This document shows positions 32,961 through 45,600 of a DNA stretch of 56,479 bases, one piece after another. Source of the stretch: Prevotella sp. (GTDB lineage Bacteria; Bacteroidota; Bacteroidia; Bacteroidales; Bacteroidaceae); NCBI GenBank assembly GCA_017483185.1, contig JAFULM010000018.1, positions 1 through 56,479 of the forward strand, in the 5' to 3' direction. The first letter of the stretch is position 1. Each line of letters opens with the position of its first letter. The notes below the pieces were generated by a model. That model was not told the origin of the DNA, ran no database searches, and saw only the letters and a list, made by a program, of their open reading frames with translations. The position numbers were made by a program, and so were the translations under genes.

Positions 32961-33168
32961 CCGCGGGCATGGCTGTTTTTTTTGCAATGCTGAAGCCGGA
33001 CACATGCAATGCCGAAGTAGGGTCGCGGCCCCACTTTGTGTGTCCGGCGGCACGTGCTGCTGAACAGATGTTGACATTGTGGCCGGTCTGCCACTTGTGT
33101 CAGTCCGCGCCTGTGTCATATTGTCAGTCCGGAAGATTCTGGCACGGAATTTGAAGAACGTGTAGGTG

Positions 33169-33209
33169 TGACGTCGCAGATTGTCAACAGAACGACCGGA
33201 TGACGTCGC
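33169..33209 (+). promoter_or_regulatory. Paired TGACGTCGC sites upstream of groES
   Basis: TGACGTCGC occurs at 33169-33177 and 33201-33209, 32 bases apart (three helical turns), 57-97 bases before the groES ATG. No CIRCE inverted repeat and no clear TAnnTTTG box were found, so heat-shock control may use these sites. This is an inference. Confidence 0.35.
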
Positions 33210-33265
33210 GCAAGATATACATCGGTATATATTAAGAATAGAAACATTGATAAACCCAAAAGATT

Positions 33266-35199
<1,934 letters not shown>

Positions 35200-35220
35200 T
35201 ATTTGCAAAGTGAAGATAAC

Positions 35221-35257
35221 AAAAGAGAGGTCGTGACACCCAAACGACCTCTCTTTT
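35221..35257 (+). terminator. Terminator after groEL
   Basis: AAAAGAGAGGTCGT pairs with ACGACCTCTCTTTT around CGTGACACCCAA-like loop bases. Confidence 0.88.
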
Positions 35258-35299
35258 GTGTTTTGTGGCAGTTTTTAACGATATTTTTGCTCAAAATGT

Positions 35300-35330
35300 T
35301 TTGGAGATAACTGCAAAATGGATAACTTTG
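35300..35330 (+). promoter_or_regulatory. Perfect promoter without a following gene
   Basis: TTTG (35300-35303), 19 bases, TAACTTTG (35323-35330). Transcription would start near 35337 and meet a terminator at 35421. Confidence 0.7.
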
Positions 35331-35336
35331 CAATAT

Positions 35337-35455
35337 CAAACAAAAAGACGATTTCGATATTAAAGAGATATTTTTGATTTGTTTTAGTAGATTAGTTTTT
35401 AAGTAGTTTGTTTTTAAGAATCGGGTTGTCGTGACGACAACCCGATTTTAATTTG
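35337..35455 (+). ncRNA. Candidate small RNA of about 120 bases
   Basis: This lies between the consensus promoter above and an 11-base-pair terminator hairpin (TCGGGTTGTCG 35421-35431, CGACAACCCGA 35435-35445) followed by TTTT. No ATG or plausible reading frame occurs inside. An AT-rich internal pairing CAAA/TTTG with AAAAA/TTTTT (about 35337-35380) is possible. The known alternative is a fallback terminator for groEL. Confidence 0.55.
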
Positions 35456-35465
35456 TCCCCGTATA

Positions 35466-35497
35466 TTTGCAAAAGTCCGAAATAATCTTTAAATTTG
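35466..35497 (+). promoter_or_regulatory. Promoter of the DUF4450 gene
   Basis: TTTG (35466-35469), 20 bases, TAAATTTG (35490-35497), 74 bases before the ATG at 35572. Confidence 0.7.
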
Positions 35498-35571
35498 CAG
35501 TCCTACCGGGCCGCAAGGGTGATATGACTGCGGCGCGGTGTTCGTAAAGACATTATCTAATATATATACTA

Positions 35572-38532
35572 ATGAACCTGAAACAAATCAATATCTCACT
35601 GCTGGCAGCTCTTATGGCGATGCCGGTTGTGGCGCAGAAGAAAGTCGGTGACTTCATCGAGTCACGCTCTAACAATGAGGCTTTGCGTGGTACGGAACGC
35701 AAGATGAACTATCGTCCTGAAGACCGGGCGTTCGTCTGTGAGAACGGAACGAACCGCTATACCCGCGCACTCTATGGCGGATATACCGACTATCGTGTGG
35801 AAACGAGCGACCGCCCCATTTTCGCCGTGTTCAAGAAGGGCAAGCACCGCAACGTGCGCTTTGTCGTCAACGGTGTTCTTGTGGACTCAACGGACTACTG
35901 CAAGGCGTGGTATCAGGATGCCTGCCGCAGCTATCTGTTGCGCGACAAGCGTTTTGAAGAGGGTGGAATGAGTGGTCTTCGCATCGCTGTGGTGGCGCTG
36001 CAGGACGAAGAGAGCGCCCTGTTCCGTTTCGAGAGCGAAGACGGCGGGACGCCTCTGAACATCAAAACGCTGGTCTGCGACATCGCCAACAAGCGGATCC
36101 GACGCAACGGTGACATCGGCGCGGACCCCGCAGGAGTGTTTGAACCGGCTCCCGACAACGCCGGACTCGTCGTCTCGGACGCTACCTACGGCCACGGCCG
36201 AACCATCGCCTACGTGCTCGTGCGTCTGAATAAGGTCGTAGACGTCGCCTTCGAACGTGCCAACTCCATGTGGGAAGAGACCGTGGAATATAATACTGCG
36301 CTTGCCGGGCGTGTGCGCTTTGACACTCCCGATCCTTACATAAATACTCTTGGAGGTGCTCTCACCGTCGCTGCCGACGGCGACTGGGACGGTCAGACGT
36401 GGTTGCACGGCTGCATCGGCTGGCGCATGCCGCTGGCCGGATGGCGTGCCGGCTATCTCGGTGACGTCCTGGGATGGGACGACCGCGCCCGTTCCCACTT
36501 CGACGCATACGCCAAAAGCCAGGTGACGGACGTCGCTCCGACAATTCCCCATCCGTCGCAGGACCCCGATATGAACATGGCCCGCGCCCAAAAGAAGTGG
36601 GGCACGCAGATGTATAGCAACGGCTATATATGCCGCAATCCGGAGAAGAACAACCAGATGCACCACTACGACATGAACCTCAACTACATGGATGAGTTGC
36701 TGTGGCACTTCTGTTACAATGCCGACACGACGTACATGCGCAAGATGTGGCCTGTCATAAAGTCGCATTTAGCGTGGGAGAAGCGCAATTATGACCCCGA
36801 CGGGGACGGCCTTTACGATGCCTACTGCTGCATCTGGGCCAGCGACGCGCTCTATTACAGTGGCGGAGCGGTGACCCATTCGTCGGCTTACAACTACCGC
36901 GGCAACCTTCTTGCCGCCCGCATCGCCGAGTTGATAGGTGAGGATGCCGCTCCCTATCGTGCCGAAGCCGCCCACATACTGGAAGCCATGAACGCCCGCC
37001 TGTGGCTCGACGGCAAAGGCCATTGGGCCGAGTTTGAGGAGTCTATGGGCCTCAAGCGCAAGCACGAGAGTGCCGCCCTTTGGTCCGTATATACTCCGAT
37101 AGACTGCGGTGCCGGCTCTCCGGGACAATTCTGGGATGCCACCCGCTATGTAGATCGCGAGATACCGCACATCCCCGTGACCGCCGACGGTGTCGACTAC
37201 GGCTCTACCATCTCCACGACAGACTGGCTGCCGTATTCCTGGAGCATCAACAATGTGGCCACGGCAGAGGTCATGCACATGGCATTGGCATACTTTGAGG
37301 CGGGCCGTACCGATGCCGGCTATCAGCTTCTGAAAGCCAACATCATGGACCAGATGTACCTCGGAGTCAGCCCCGGCAACTTCGGACAGCTCAGTTTCTA
37401 CGATGCTGCACGCGGAGAGTGCTACCGCGACTTCGGCGATTGCATCGGCATATCTTCACGCACACTTCTTCAGGGACTTTTCGGCATTGTTCCCGATGCC
37501 CTCAACGACCGCTGCGTCATCCGCCCGGGATTTCCCGCGGAGTGGGACAGCGCGTCCGTGACCACCCCATACCTTTCTTATAAGTTCCGCCGCGAGGGCA
37601 ACAAGGAAGTTTATGAGATAACTCAGAACTTCTCCCGGCCGCTCCGGATCGTTGTCCGGCAGAACACCGACCGTGGCGCCTACCGCGATACGGAAGGCTC
37701 GGACGAGCTCACCCAGGTCATAACCGTCGACCGCCCAGTCTCCCGCCGCATGTATAAACCGGAGAAGGTGACGGACAAGCGTCTTTCGCCCACGGCCTAC
37801 GGTCTCGACGAACCGGCCAAAGGCAAGTTCCGTCAGGTCAAGATGGATGACGTGATGAACGCCAACGTGACCGACGTCTACCGCAACAAATACGTCTCGC
37901 CGCGTCCTCAGACGACCACATTGCAAATCCCGTTGCAGGGCATCGGCGAGTGGTGTCATCCGACATTGCAGGCGGAAATCAACGACTCCGTATTCAGGGC
38001 GCTCGCCAAGAAAGACCGCTTTGTCGTAGCCGGAGTGCCGTTCCGCACGCTGAGGAAAGGCCATAATATCGTCTTCACCTCTCTTTGGGACAACTATCCC
38101 GACAGCGTCACCATCCCGTTGAGCGGCAAAGCGTCGTCCGCCTACCTGCTCATGGCCGGTTCGACCAACCACATGCAGAGCCGCATCGACAACGGACTGA
38201 TCATCGCTACCTACGAAGACGGCACGACCGACACGCTTCCTTTGCGCAATCCGGACAACTGGTGTCCGATCGAGCAGGACTATTTTGTCGACGGACTGGC
38301 TTTCACGACTACTTCGCCGCGTCCATATCGTGTCTGCTTCGGCACGGGAACGGTCAGCCGTGACCTTGGTGAGGCACTGTCCATCAAGGGTGTCTACGGA
38401 CGTGAGATACCCGGAGGTGCGGCCCAGATGCTCCGTATGCCGCTCGACAAGACGAAGCGACTCAAGTCGCTGACCGTGCGGACGCTCTCCAACGACGTTG
38501 TCATCGGTCTTATGGGCATCACGCTTCAGTAG
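35572..38532 (+). CDS. DUF4450 glycosidase-like secreted protein
   Basis: A 986-residue protein with an N-terminal signal peptide (MNLKQINISLLAALMAMPVVA) that resembles DUF4450 proteins of Bacteroidales polysaccharide degradation. An N-terminal beta domain (to about 260) is followed by a six-hairpin, alpha/alpha-barrel-like domain: DGDWDGQTWLHGCIGWRMPL, KRNYDPDGDGLYDAYC, and PYSWSINNVATAEVMHMALA with GFP-like FGIVPDALNDRCVIRPGFP at the end. The C-terminal 300 residues form further beta domains. Family members are linked to rhamnogalacturonan-type substrates, which would fit the GH28 gene in this window, but no catalytic residue is assigned. A terminator follows. Confidence 0.75.
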   Translation: MNLKQINISLLAALMAMPVVAQKKVGDFIESRSNNEALRGTERKMNYRPEDRAFVCENGTNRYTRALYGGYTDYRVETSDRPIFAVFKKGKHRNVRFVVNGVLVDSTDYCKAWYQDACRSYLLRDKRFEEGGMSGLRIAVVALQDEESALFRFESEDGGTPLNIKTLVCDIANKRIRRNGDIGADPAGVFEPAPDNAGLVVSDATYGHGRTIAYVLVRLNKVVDVAFERANSMWEETVEYNTALAGRVRFDTPDPYINTLGGALTVAADGDWDGQTWLHGCIGWRMPLAGWRAGYLGDVLGWDDRARSHFDAYAKSQVTDVAPTIPHPSQDPDMNMARAQKKWGTQMYSNGYICRNPEKNNQMHHYDMNLNYMDELLWHFCYNADTTYMRKMWPVIKSHLAWEKRNYDPDGDGLYDAYCCIWASDALYYSGGAVTHSSAYNYRGNLLAARIAELIGEDAAPYRAEAAHILEAMNARLWLDGKGHWAEFEESMGLKRKHESAALWSVYTPIDCGAGSPGQFWDATRYVDREIPHIPVTADGVDYGSTISTTDWLPYSWSINNVATAEVMHMALAYFEAGRTDAGYQLLKANIMDQMYLGVSPGNFGQLSFYDAARGECYRDFGDCIGISSRTLLQGLFGIVPDALNDRCVIRPGFPAEWDSASVTTPYLSYKFRREGNKEVYEITQNFSRPLRIVVRQNTDRGAYRDTEGSDELTQVITVDRPVSRRMYKPEKVTDKRLSPTAYGLDEPAKGKFRQVKMDDVMNANVTDVYRNKYVSPRPQTTTLQIPLQGIGEWCHPTLQAEINDSVFRALAKKDRFVVAGVPFRTLRKGHNIVFTSLWDNYPDSVTIPLSGKASSAYLLMAGSTNHMQSRIDNGLIIATYEDGTTDTLPLRNPDNWCPIEQDYFVDGLAFTTTSPRPYRVCFGTGTVSRDLGEALSIKGVYGREIPGGAAQMLRMPLDKTKRLKSLTVRTLSNDVVIGLMGITLQ

Positions 38533-38582
38533 GCCGCCCGAATGTTTTTGTGACAACAAGACAATCCTGAATATACAGTAAG

Positions 38583-38661
38583 GCAACGCATCCCCGAACC
38601 TGTCGCGGACTGACAAAACCGAAATGTCATGTCCGGCGGGTTCGGGGATGCGTTGCTTTTT
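38583..38661 (+). terminator. Terminator after the DUF4450 gene
   Basis: GCAACGCATCCCCGAACC (38583-38600) pairs perfectly with GGTTCGGGGATGCGTTGC (38639-38656), then TTTTT. Confidence 0.9.
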
Positions 38662-38749
38662 ATTCGTCCGGCATCTGGTGTGAGATGCCGCAACTTTGCG
38701 ATGATGCCGGTGCCAACAGTGGCGGCGGTATAGGAATTTTTCCGACAAA

Positions 38750-39130
38750 AAGTGTTAAAAATGCCCTCTAAACGCCTTCATTTTGCCATTCTTTTCGACC
38801 AAACTCTCTGTCGGTCGTAAATATCGCAGTTTTGCGCGTGCAAGTGTAATCGACTGACAGTGAGGTGATTGTCGGAGAAATTCGTGATTTGTGCAACTTT
38901 TTGACGTCCCAAAACGCCTTTTTCGAGGCAAAAACGTTGGTTTTTCGTTGCCGCGGCGGCCCCGTTGGTCGGCAACGGGCGTGCCGCGAGCTTGCAACGG
39001 GGCGCTCGTTGTAACCTCGCGGCGGCCCCGTTGCAACCTCGCGGGGCCGCCGCGGCACGACCGTCACTTCGCGAACATGATTTTGGGGGTCTCCGGAGGC
39101 AAAATATTCGCTTTTTCGTTTGTCCTGATT
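38750..39130 (+). repeat. Extragenic palindrome-rich repeat, copy 4
   Basis: AAATATCGCAGTTTTGCGCG (38819-38838), GACTGACAGTGAGG, TTGTGCAACTTTTTGACG, then GC-rich palindromes (CGGCGGCCCCGTTG, GCAACGGGGCGCTCGTTG, CCTCGCGGGGCCGCCGCGG). The order is the same as copy 1, but the sequence is diverged. The 1040-base gap to the next gene holds no other gene. A 14-base perfect palindrome TCGGACCGGTCCGA lies at 39467-39480, and a TATTTTTG box lies near 39392. Confidence 0.75.
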
Positions 39131-39572
39131 TTTTTAGCAATAATGTTTACAGAATGGTGTGCCGAGACTGCGTCAGATAGGAAATGACAACAGTCTCATC
39201 AAGCTGCCTTTGGTGAGCGGAAAGCGAATTATTGAAACGAAAAAGCCCATTTCGATTTCAAAAAGAAATAATTATAGTGTAAAAAGTATCGTTTTAAAAC
39301 AAAAAGGGCCGTTGTCTCTTGATATACATCAATAAATGTGATTGGGGATAAAAAAAGTTTTAATGTGATACTAACAATCGTTAAATAAAGAATATTTTTG
39401 CATATAATATCCAAACAGATATCCGCTTGGCGTGAAATGGGTTGCGGCCCAACCGGATGTCTCCCATCGGACCGGTCCGACCGGATGCACTCGAGTCGAG
39501 ATACCGGAGTGACAGTGGGAGCCGGATATGAGAACTAAGAATGAGATCAACATAACAGAGACATCTATAATA

Positions 39573-42395
39573 ATGAAAAAGAATACATTTCGCAGATATA
39601 TAGCAATGGCCGCATTTGCCACCGTGTTTTGTGGCAATGTCTGTCGGGCAGTTCCGGCAAAGCCCGGGCTCGTGACGATGCGTCAGCCCGACGGTACGGA
39701 GATCAAAGTGCGCATAATGGGCGACGAACATGCCCACTGCTACCTCTCGGAGGACGGCTATCTGCTCGTCAACGACAACGATACATTCTATTACGCCAAT
39801 GCCGATGCCTCCGGCAATGTCGTCCGCTCGCAGATAGTGGCGCGTCCGGTGACGGCACGCTCGGCCGAGGCCAAAGCCTATCTGAGCGGTGTGGACATGA
39901 GCAAGGTCTTCACGGCCCTCGAGCGTCGTGACACAGCCGTGCGCAAAGCACGTCGCGGAGCGGCTCCTCAGAAGTCGCGCCTCGGACTGTTTGACACCGG
40001 TTTTCCGTCGACGGGCGACCAGAAAGGCCTTGTCGTGCTCGTCGAGTATAAGGATGTCAAGTTTACGACACCTGACCCTTACGACTACTTCAACCGCATG
40101 CTCAACGAGAACGGGTTCAGCGACTATGGTGGCACGGGATGCGCCTCGGAATACTTCCGCGAATGTTCTAAGAACCAGTTCCGCCCGCAGTTTGACGTCT
40201 ACGGACCGATCACGCTATCACAGAACATGAGCTACTACGGCGGCAACGACTGGTACGGCAATGACAGCAATCCCCAGAAGATGCCCATCGAAGCCTGCCA
40301 GCAGCTTGACGCCACGGTCGATTTTTCGGAATACGACCGCGATGGCGACGGATATATCGACAATGTGTTCGTCTTCTATGCCGGACGTGGCGAAGCCAAC
40401 GGCGGTGCGGCCAACACGGTGTGGCCTCATTCGTGGAACGTCACGGCGGGAGAGTCGACCACATATACTTTTGACGGTGTCATACTCGACCGCTACGCAT
40501 GCAGCAACGAGTGGGAAGGCTCACGTCCCGACGGTGTCGGCACGTTCATCCACGAGTTCTCCCACGTCATGGGTCTGCCCGATCTCTACGCCACGAGCTA
40601 CACCTCGGCATTCACGCCGGGAGCATGGTCCGTGCTCGACTACGGCCCCTACAACAATGACGGGTGTACTCCGCCGCTCTATTCTGCCTACGAGCGCTAT
40701 TCGCTCGGATGGCTGTCGCCCCGCGTGCTTGACGGCCCGGCCAACGTGACGCTCAAGAACATCAGCGCCAATGAGGCCTGCATGGTCAAAACGGGAGACG
40801 AAAACGAATTTTTCCTGTTCGAAAACCGTCAGCAGACGGGTTGGGACAAATATATCCCGGGCCACGGCATGCTCGTCTGGCACGTCGATTTCGACCAGTA
40901 TGTATGGAATCAGAACACGGTCAACAACAGCGCTTCCCATCAGTATGTCGACCTGGAGGAGGCCGACGGGACGCAGAGCGATGCTTCGCGCGACGGCGAC
41001 GCCTTCCCCGGAACGAGCGGCGTGACGTCGTTTACCGACAACACCCGCCCGTCGATGAAGACATGGGCCGGCCGTTCGCTCAACCTGCCGCTGACGGAAA
41101 TCACGGAGACCGGCGGGGTAATCACGTTCAAGGTGGCCGGCGGAATTCTGCCGTCCGCCCCTGTCACGGCCACTGAAGCGACCGACATCCATGCCGAGGG
41201 CTTCACCGCCCACTGGCTGCCGTCGGAAGACGAGGGCGTGACCTACGAATTGTCGGTATATACCAAGAGCGTGACAAGTAGTGACCGGGTCGTATATAGT
41301 AATGTGGAAGGATATACCCATCTGAACGTCGGCACCGAGACATCGGCAGTGGTGACAGGACTCAATCCGGCCACCGACTACTTCTATGTCGTCTATGTCA
41401 ACAACGGCGATGCCGTCAGTGATGCTTCCAACGAGATTGGCGTCACCACCGGCGAACCGTTATTCCAGCACTTCGCGCCTGAAGCATTGGACGCCACCGA
41501 CGTCACCGACAATTCGTTCACGGCCCGCTGGCTGCCGATAGAGGAGGCCGTGGGCTACGAAGTGAACGTCTACAACAGGGTGAAAGGCGAACCCAACAAG
41601 TCGGCCGTCGACTTCACTGGCGGAATCAAGGCTTTGCCGACAGGATGGACGACCAACACCAGCCTGACATACTCCAATGCCGCCTATTCCGGTGCCGCCG
41701 TACCGTCGTTGCGCTTTGCCGTCAATGACGCTTCGCTGACATCACCGCGCTTTGACGACGACATCTATTCGCTGACATTCTGGCATCGCGGTGTCAGCAC
41801 CTCCGGAGACAATCGCCTGATCGTTTCGGGACGTGGCGCCGGTGGCGAATGGTCGGACATGGCCGAAGTGGAGATCGGAGACGCTGCGGGCGGTGTCACT
41901 ACGACAATCGACAACATACCTGAAGGCACACGGCAGGTCCGCATATCCTACCAACGTACCGGCACGGGCTCGGTAGCTATCGACGATGTGGCGATAGAGT
42001 GGGGCGGCGAAGTGTCGACCGTCGCTTTCGGAACGTTTGAGGCCGGCAATGCACTCAGTCTGCCGATAACGGGCCTGACGGCTGCCACCACATATTATTA
42101 TACGGTCGTTGCCACCAACGGCACAATCTCGTCACGGCCATCCAACGAGATAGCCGTCACAACGACGGATGACATCAACAGCGGCATCGCCGCGACGACG
42201 GTATCCTCCGGACTGCGCGTCGAGGGACGCCGTCTCTTTGTTGCGGCAGGAACGGACGTGACGGTGAGCGACATCGCCGGCCGTGTGATATACAGTTCTG
42301 CTTCTTCGGACACATCCGCATCGGTGACATTCCCTGCCGGCGGCGTCTATGTGATAAAGCATGACGGTCGTTGCCACAAGATAGTGGTGAAGTAG
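39573..42395 (+). CDS. M6 family metalloprotease with fibronectin-like domains
   Basis: A 940-residue secreted zinc protease. After the signal peptide (MKKNTFRRYIAMAAFATVFC) and a propeptide, the M6 (immune inhibitor A-like) domain contains STGDQKGLVVLVEYKD, FSEYDRDGDGYIDNVFVFYAG and the zinc motif HEFSHVMGLPDLY. Two FN3-like repeats follow (TATEATDIHAEGFTAHWLPS, ALDATDVTDNSFTARWLPI), with a jelly-roll-like stretch between. The end (DVTVSDIAGRVIYSSAS to KIVVK) resembles a type IX secretion sorting domain. The start ATG 39573 gives the signal peptide; an in-frame upstream start at 39528 is less likely. It probably attacks extracellular proteins. Confidence 0.88.
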   Translation: MKKNTFRRYIAMAAFATVFCGNVCRAVPAKPGLVTMRQPDGTEIKVRIMGDEHAHCYLSEDGYLLVNDNDTFYYANADASGNVVRSQIVARPVTARSAEAKAYLSGVDMSKVFTALERRDTAVRKARRGAAPQKSRLGLFDTGFPSTGDQKGLVVLVEYKDVKFTTPDPYDYFNRMLNENGFSDYGGTGCASEYFRECSKNQFRPQFDVYGPITLSQNMSYYGGNDWYGNDSNPQKMPIEACQQLDATVDFSEYDRDGDGYIDNVFVFYAGRGEANGGAANTVWPHSWNVTAGESTTYTFDGVILDRYACSNEWEGSRPDGVGTFIHEFSHVMGLPDLYATSYTSAFTPGAWSVLDYGPYNNDGCTPPLYSAYERYSLGWLSPRVLDGPANVTLKNISANEACMVKTGDENEFFLFENRQQTGWDKYIPGHGMLVWHVDFDQYVWNQNTVNNSASHQYVDLEEADGTQSDASRDGDAFPGTSGVTSFTDNTRPSMKTWAGRSLNLPLTEITETGGVITFKVAGGILPSAPVTATEATDIHAEGFTAHWLPSEDEGVTYELSVYTKSVTSSDRVVYSNVEGYTHLNVGTETSAVVTGLNPATDYFYVVYVNNGDAVSDASNEIGVTTGEPLFQHFAPEALDATDVTDNSFTARWLPIEEAVGYEVNVYNRVKGEPNKSAVDFTGGIKALPTGWTTNTSLTYSNAAYSGAAVPSLRFAVNDASLTSPRFDDDIYSLTFWHRGVSTSGDNRLIVSGRGAGGEWSDMAEVEIGDAAGGVTTTIDNIPEGTRQVRISYQRTGTGSVAIDDVAIEWGGEVSTVAFGTFEAGNALSLPITGLTAATTYYYTVVATNGTISSRPSNEIAVTTTDDINSGIAATTVSSGLRVEGRRLFVAAGTDVTVSDIAGRVIYSSASSDTSASVTFPAGGVYVIKHDGRCHKIVVK

Positions 42396-42602
42396 TCGTG
42401 ATGTCAACGAAACGGCGCATGCCGACGTAAGAAAGGAAGCCTTTGCGCTTTTGCTTCTCAGCATCTAATTGCTGTCATTGTGTCTTTGCATTGAAACAAG
42501 AAAGATAAAGGGAGACACTCGGTCTCTTGTTCGCTTCGTCGGAATAAAAGGGGATTTCTTTCGGCGGAGTGGGAAACAGAATAATCCCCACTGTAGACTA
42601 CA

Positions 42603-45600
42603 ATGAAAAGATTGTTTACTATTGCAGTCATCGCTATGGCTGCGTCGCTGACATTCGCGCAGGCCCCTTTGGCAAAGAAAAAGGCCGCTACCCCCCCCTA
42701 TAGGCTGGAGCGGATTGCCGACATGGATGCCCTTGTGAAGAAAGCGAAGGAAGCAAAGGAGTTGCGCGCTGTGATGGCCGAGAAAGCCGCAGTCGCAAAG
42801 GAAACGTCTTCTTCGGTGTTGCGCAAAAGCAACGTGAAACGTGGCTATTTCAACAGCATTGAGGGAACGGCGCTCAAAACGTGGAGATTTGAAGGCAAAA
42901 GATCGGAAACTGCCGCCAAACCTTACAAGTCGACCGCACGTAAGACCACAACCCAGGAGGGCAACGTGACGGTGACCACCGATGAGAACGGCATCATCAC
43001 CGACGTTGCCGGCGTAGAGCCGAAGATGTATCAGCGTGCGGCCACCGGAACGGCCTATTATGCCTCCAGTGGCCAGATGTATGTTGCCAGTCAGTCGGGA
43101 GTTGTCACTATCGTTGAAGATGGAGACAATGTCTATATCAAGAACCCCATTACACGCTACACGACTGGTGCATGGGTGAAAGGAACGAAGAGTGGCAATA
43201 CCATAACAGTCGCTACACGTCAGCCGTTGTCGTATGACTCCAGTTATGGAACAACTATCAGTCTGCGCTGGGGTGCTGTTATTGCCGCCACCGGTAAAAT
43301 CCTGGCTGCTGATGACAAGGCTGAGACATTCACATTCACTGTTGACGGCAACGTGCTGACTCTCGAAGGCACAGCAGCTGCCAGCGAGACAGACGATACT
43401 TATTTTATGGGCTCATTCTGGGATGATGACAACAGTACTACCGGTTACGGCGACGCCGAGACCATCCTGACTTACGACCCGACATACGTCGCTCCTTCGA
43501 CAGAACTCGTTACTCTGCCGGCCGGTGCTGAATATACGGGCTGGTATCTGAATGGTCTTTCTGTTTCGAGTGACAGTGAGACTCCGATAAAGAACCAGAA
43601 CGTCAATGTCGCTTTCTTCGGCAACGACGTTTACGTTCAGGGCATTTCTGCTGACTTCCCGACCGCATGGGTGAAGGGAACAGTTGACGGAACCACCATT
43701 ACGTTTGAAAAATTCCAGTATGTCGGTGCATACAGTTCATACGACTGCTGGCTCATCGGTGTCGAGCCGACTGACGGATCCTTCAAGGACGTCGTGGCGA
43801 CGTATGACGCTGCCGCCAAGACAATCACGTTCACAGACGACGTTATCATCAACGCTGATGCCTTCAGGATATATTATCTCAGTTGGTTTGCCGATGTCGT
43901 TGTCAGCGCCGAGGAGGCAGTCTATGAAGAGCCGATAATCACCGACCTGACCGCCGAACTCCCATACACCAACACTTTCGAGACAGAGGCAGAGCAGGCA
44001 CAGGCCGCTATCTATGACGCCAACGACGACCAGAGCACATTCACGTTCGACACCAACACCACTACCGGAAACACTGCTGCACGCTATCGTTACGACACCT
44101 CAAACGCAGCTGACGACTATATAGTCTTCCCGGGTGTAGAACTGAAGGCCGGCTCGAAATATAAGGTCGCTCTCGATGCTGCTTCTTATAGCGAGAACTA
44201 TCCGGAGCGCATAGAAGTTGTTGCCGGTAAGGTGGCTAAGGTTTCTGAGCTCACTATTCCTGTGATTGCCGCTACGGATGTTGCCACCAAGGACTTCATC
44301 AACGTAAGCAATAATGAATTCACCGTGACGGAAGACGGTACATACTTCATCGCTGTTCACGCTATCTCAGACAAGAACCAGTTCTACCTCTATGTAGACA
44401 ACTTCTCCGTTGCCGAGCTTGACGACTCTGCTCCCGCGGCAGTAAGCGACCTCGCTGTCGTTGCCGACGCACAGGGCGCAAACAAGGCTACCGTTTCGTT
44501 CACCGTTCCCGCACAGACCATTGCCGGTGCTGCCCTCACAGAGGCAGTAAGCTATGTCGTTAAGCGCGACGGCGAGGAAATCAAGGCTGAGACAAAGGCT
44601 GCCGGCGAGACGGTTTCCTTCGAGGACGCAGTTGAAGCTGCCGGCTACTACACTTACTCTGTCATCGTTTCATGTGCAGGCAAGACCAGCGAGGCTGCCG
44701 ATGTGAAGGCTTACATCGGTTACGATACGCCTGATGTGGTCGGCAACATCACCATCGCCGACAAGAGCAGCTCCGTAGATATCGCTTGGGAAGCTCCTAC
44801 CAAGGGTGCTGAAGGTTACGTTATCAATCCCGCAGACTTCAAGTACAATATCTATCCCGTTGAGATAGTCGAGTTCTGGGGTATGACATTCCCGTCAACA
44901 GACTATGAGAATCCTTATGCAACAGGTCTGACCGAGACTTCTGCCAATGTCGCTTTCGATACCAACGTCGGTGAGATGGGCTTCACCTACTTTGCCGTTA
45001 CGACGACGAATACGACGGGCGAGTCTGATGACGCATACGGAGTCGTTGTTACCGGTGCTCCCTATCAGATGCCGTTTGCAGAGTCTGTTGCAGGAGGTGA
45101 ACTCTCTTACTGGTGGGGAACATCTTGTGACAGCAACAACAAGCTGCTTGATGGTGGTCTCTATCTCGGAGAAAGCGCTTCCGACGGTGACGGCGGAAGC
45201 CTGCAGATGATTGCCAAGACAGCCGGCTGGATGACGGTAGAGTCAGGAAAGATAGCCCTTGCCGGTGCTGTTAATCCTGTATTTACATTCGATTACTCCG
45301 GTGATGTTGCCGCTCAGCTCACCGTTTCCGTCATTACTCCGAAGGGCGTGAAGGACAATGTCGCCACGTTCACAGCCGGTGCAGACTTCGCTCCTGCAAC
45401 AGTATCTCTGGCTGAGTTTGCCAACGAAGACTGGGTTCGCGTGTTCATCACCGGAACATTCTCCGGTTCGGGTAACGCATTTGTTGACAACATCCGCGTT
45501 TACAATATGCTCGACAATAACCTTGTTGCAAAGGCTATCACCGCCACATCACGTGTTCAGGCCGGTGACGATGTCAAAGTCAACGTCACGGTTGAGAATC

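Noticed and set aside
33140-33265. CIRCE heat-shock operator before groES
   Set aside because: No TTAGCACTC-N9-GAGTGCTAA inverted repeat or close variant was found.
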